Below, in pieces: positions 62,150-64,000 of a stretch of DNA of 64,000 bases. Positions within the stretch are counted from its first letter, which is position 1; every line of letters begins with the position of its first letter. Where the stretch lies: positions 49,394,564-49,458,563 of the forward strand of contig OY829543.1 of the NCBI GenBank assembly GCA_963691705.1. Direction: 5' to 3'. The notes beneath the pieces are model-generated. The model was not told the origin of the DNA and ran no database searches. It saw only the letters and a list, made by a program, of their open reading frames with translations. This stretch comes from Viola odorata. Lineage: Eukaryota > Streptophyta > Magnoliopsida > Malpighiales > Violaceae. The position numbers and the translations under genes were made by a program.

Positions 62150-62931
62150 AGTTAAAACAATTAATAAATATAATAATAAACCGCATAAATTATTGATTTT
62201 TATAATACTAAACATATTTAGTTATATAAAAACATAACAATAAAGTTATAATCCGCATTAAAAGAACAATTAATTGCAATTACTGTAGAAGAATAATGTT
62301 ACTTATTAAATTAAATATTAAATAATCAAAATATAAATTTAATTGCTTAATATCAAATTACTTCAACATTCGATCGGAAATTTCTTAAAATAAAAATATT
62401 AAAAAAAGTTCCACTAAGAGTAGAGTATTAAGGAACTAATACAATTAGGGTTGGCAATTTCCGCCTGCGGACATGGATATTCGTCGGATACCCGCAATTG
62501 TGGGTGGGTATTATCCGTAGTTTGTGGGTATTTTGCGGGTATGGATAGTATTTACCCGCTCCAATACCCGCACTAAATACCCGCAAAATATATATACATA
62601 TCATAAAATTTGTAAACCTTAGTAAATCTCTTAGTAAAACACAAACCATAAATTAAAGTTTACATATCCACTAAAATAATTTTTCAACTATTTTCCAATC
62701 CAAAGTATAATACAAACCATAAATTTAAATGACTTCAAAAGGTTGTTTGAAAACATTAAACATGAAATTACTTGAAAATTTAAATTTTAAGAAATTTACG
62801 GGTATCCGCGGGTACAATTTGTCTTCTCTTACCCGCTCCGCGCGGGTGCGGGTCCGGGTATGAATAGTGCCTTACCCGCTCCATACCCGCTCCATTGGCA
62901 ACCCTAAATACAATATCTCTCTTGTACAAAA
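62150..62931. repeat. Dispersed repeat, copy C, with MITE inside
   Basis: Matches copies A and B (for example TAAAAGAACAATTAATTGCA, ACTTCAACATT) until 62931, where a long LTR begins. It is interrupted by the hAT MITE at 62446-62906. Confidence 0.8.
62446..62906. mobile_element. hAT-type MITE (461 bp)
   Basis: Ends TAGGGTTGGCAAT and ATTGGCAACCCTA are inverted repeats with one mismatch. An 8-bp duplication AATACAAT flanks it (62438-62445, 62907-62914), diagnostic of hAT. Copies A and B have the uninterrupted site (AATACAATATTTCTC), confirming insertion. The interior has CCCGC and GCGGGT runs typical of this MITE group and no transposase. Confidence 0.92.
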
Positions 62932-64000
62932 TGTCGCACCCCCTTTTTCGTTGAAAACGAGTTTAGGTTCGGGACGGGCCATAATGCGAGACAAGCGTTG
63001 GACTTGTCTTAACATCATGCAAAATGAAGTCGCCACCCTAATCTTCTAGGTTTAGGGAACCTAATCGTCATGGCATAAAAATAAATAAAACTAAGGCACA
63101 AATGGTCTAAACCAAAGAACAATGGTTCGAGGTCGTATTATGGACTTGGGAATGTGTTAGGCACCCAAGTCACATCCTTTTAAAAAGGTTACCAGTATGC
63201 GAGGTGTTTTTGAGAAAATCATTTTTTCATGTAATTTGGCCCTTAAAGGTGACGTTACATCTTAGCATTTGGGACATGTTATTTCCGTTTGGGTCAGAGG
63301 GACGGGGTTACCGTTTTGTCTCTATGCTAGAGCGGACGTTCCCCCCTTTTCATTGAGCCATGCATGACTTAATTACTACGTGATCTATCATGGCAAAAAC
63401 TAACAAGGTACAGATTAATGTATGCATATATGGTTGATATGACCTTTGGAGCCATCATGCGTAGCATTTAACAAAGAAACAGTTGATCTCATGGTATAAA
63501 AGACAAGTGTCATAAACATGGTATACATGTGAGATTGATTTTAATTGTTCTAGCAATTCTATATGTCATGCATACGAATAGGGCGGTTCTAACGCATACT
63601 AAGGAGTCATGCATTCGATTCGGTTTTAGCATTTAAATAAACATACAAGGAAATATTTTAAGATAAACTTACCTTTTGGATGAACCCTGATCGATCCATC
63701 TCTACAAAACCAACAGTTAAAGACAATTGACAAAAATACGTATAAACGATTCTTTTAACTACTTACCTAATTATTACAAATTGGAGGTTGGAATAACTAT
63801 CTAACTACTTATTACAACAAGTGAAATAACTAATTAATTATTACAACAAGTGAAGTAAACAATTAATTATTACAACAAGTGAAATAGGCAATTAAATGTT
63901 ATTACATACACGCAATTTAACAATAATTGACAATTAAACATCACATAGGAACGCATGGAATTGATGCATACAAGCCTAATGGGTCGGGCTAGGCCCATTT
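62932..64000 (-). mobile_element. Long LTR (Ogre/Tat-like), right end outside window
   Basis: Starts TGTCGCACCCCC inside repeat copy C. It has the family head (AAGTCGCCACCCTA near 63027; GGTCGTATTATGGAC near 63130; GTGTTAGGCACCCAAG). A CAACAAGTGAA(A/G)TA repeat is at 63815-63890, and a TGGGCC-type hairpin at 63978-63999. By orientation it would be a 3' LTR of a minus-strand element or a solo LTR. It is more like 1-300 than like 24917 in the CCATGCATGA segment. Confidence 0.8.

Overview
The window is nuclear DNA of a flowering plant, most likely a eudicot. It has long AT-rich intergenic stretches, plant-type Ty3/gypsy retrotransposons (Athila-like, Tat-like, CRM-like and a long-LTR Ogre/Tat-like type), an L1-type LINE, MITEs, and one intronless CC-NB-LRR resistance gene. 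I cannot name the genus. About three quarters of the sequence is transposable elements inserted into one another, which fits heterochromatin or pericentromeric sequence with a small gene island.

Layout. 1-3705 is the end of a long Ogre/Tat-type LTR with tandem arrays and a cluster of perfect hairpins; it sits inside an Athila-like element (minus strand, 3706-16624). The Athila element is also split by a gag-only chromovirus derivative (7767-13580, plus strand, 5-bp duplication ATGTC). The Athila element itself landed inside a LINE whose 3' part is 16625-18067. 18068-24911 is the gene island, with the NLR gene at 21372-24176. 24917-42535 is a non-autonomous long-LTR element (minus, duplication ATAAG, no gag or pol), whose right-hand LTR is split by an intact, very young CRM-like element (33501-41187, minus, duplication ACAGG, 1683-aa polyprotein). 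42541-48732 is old intergenic sequence with a duplicated repeat, a Stowaway-like MITE, a pair of 240-bp inverted arms and a possible small secreted proline-rich peptide gene. 48733-59585 is a Tat-lineage element (plus, duplication CTCAT) with a 1916-aa polyprotein and an antisense, apparently three-exon gene. 59591-62931 is AT-rich intergenic sequence carrying a hAT MITE with an 8-bp duplication. From 62932 to the end is the start of another long LTR of the 1-3705 type.

The order of nesting agrees with LTR divergence counted by eye: the outer long-LTR element differs by about 2% between its LTRs, the CRM-like element inside it by 3 of 942; the Athila element by 3 of 775, and the element inside it by about one substitution plus indels.

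The strongest unexplained signals are: (1) the CRM-like and Tat-like elements, from different lineages, are both dense in the words AACGG/CCGTT and ATCGG/CCGAT on both strands, in LTRs and in coding regions, while the other elements and the NLR gene are not; (2) two CRM-lineage elements carry, upstream of the LTR TATA box, tandem arrays of inverted repeats built from AAAACG...CGTTTT; (3) long-LTR copies carry clusters of perfect hairpins with TGGGC stems whose sequence changes while pairing is kept; (4) the Tat antisense gene has canonical introns that keep a 721-codon frame open.
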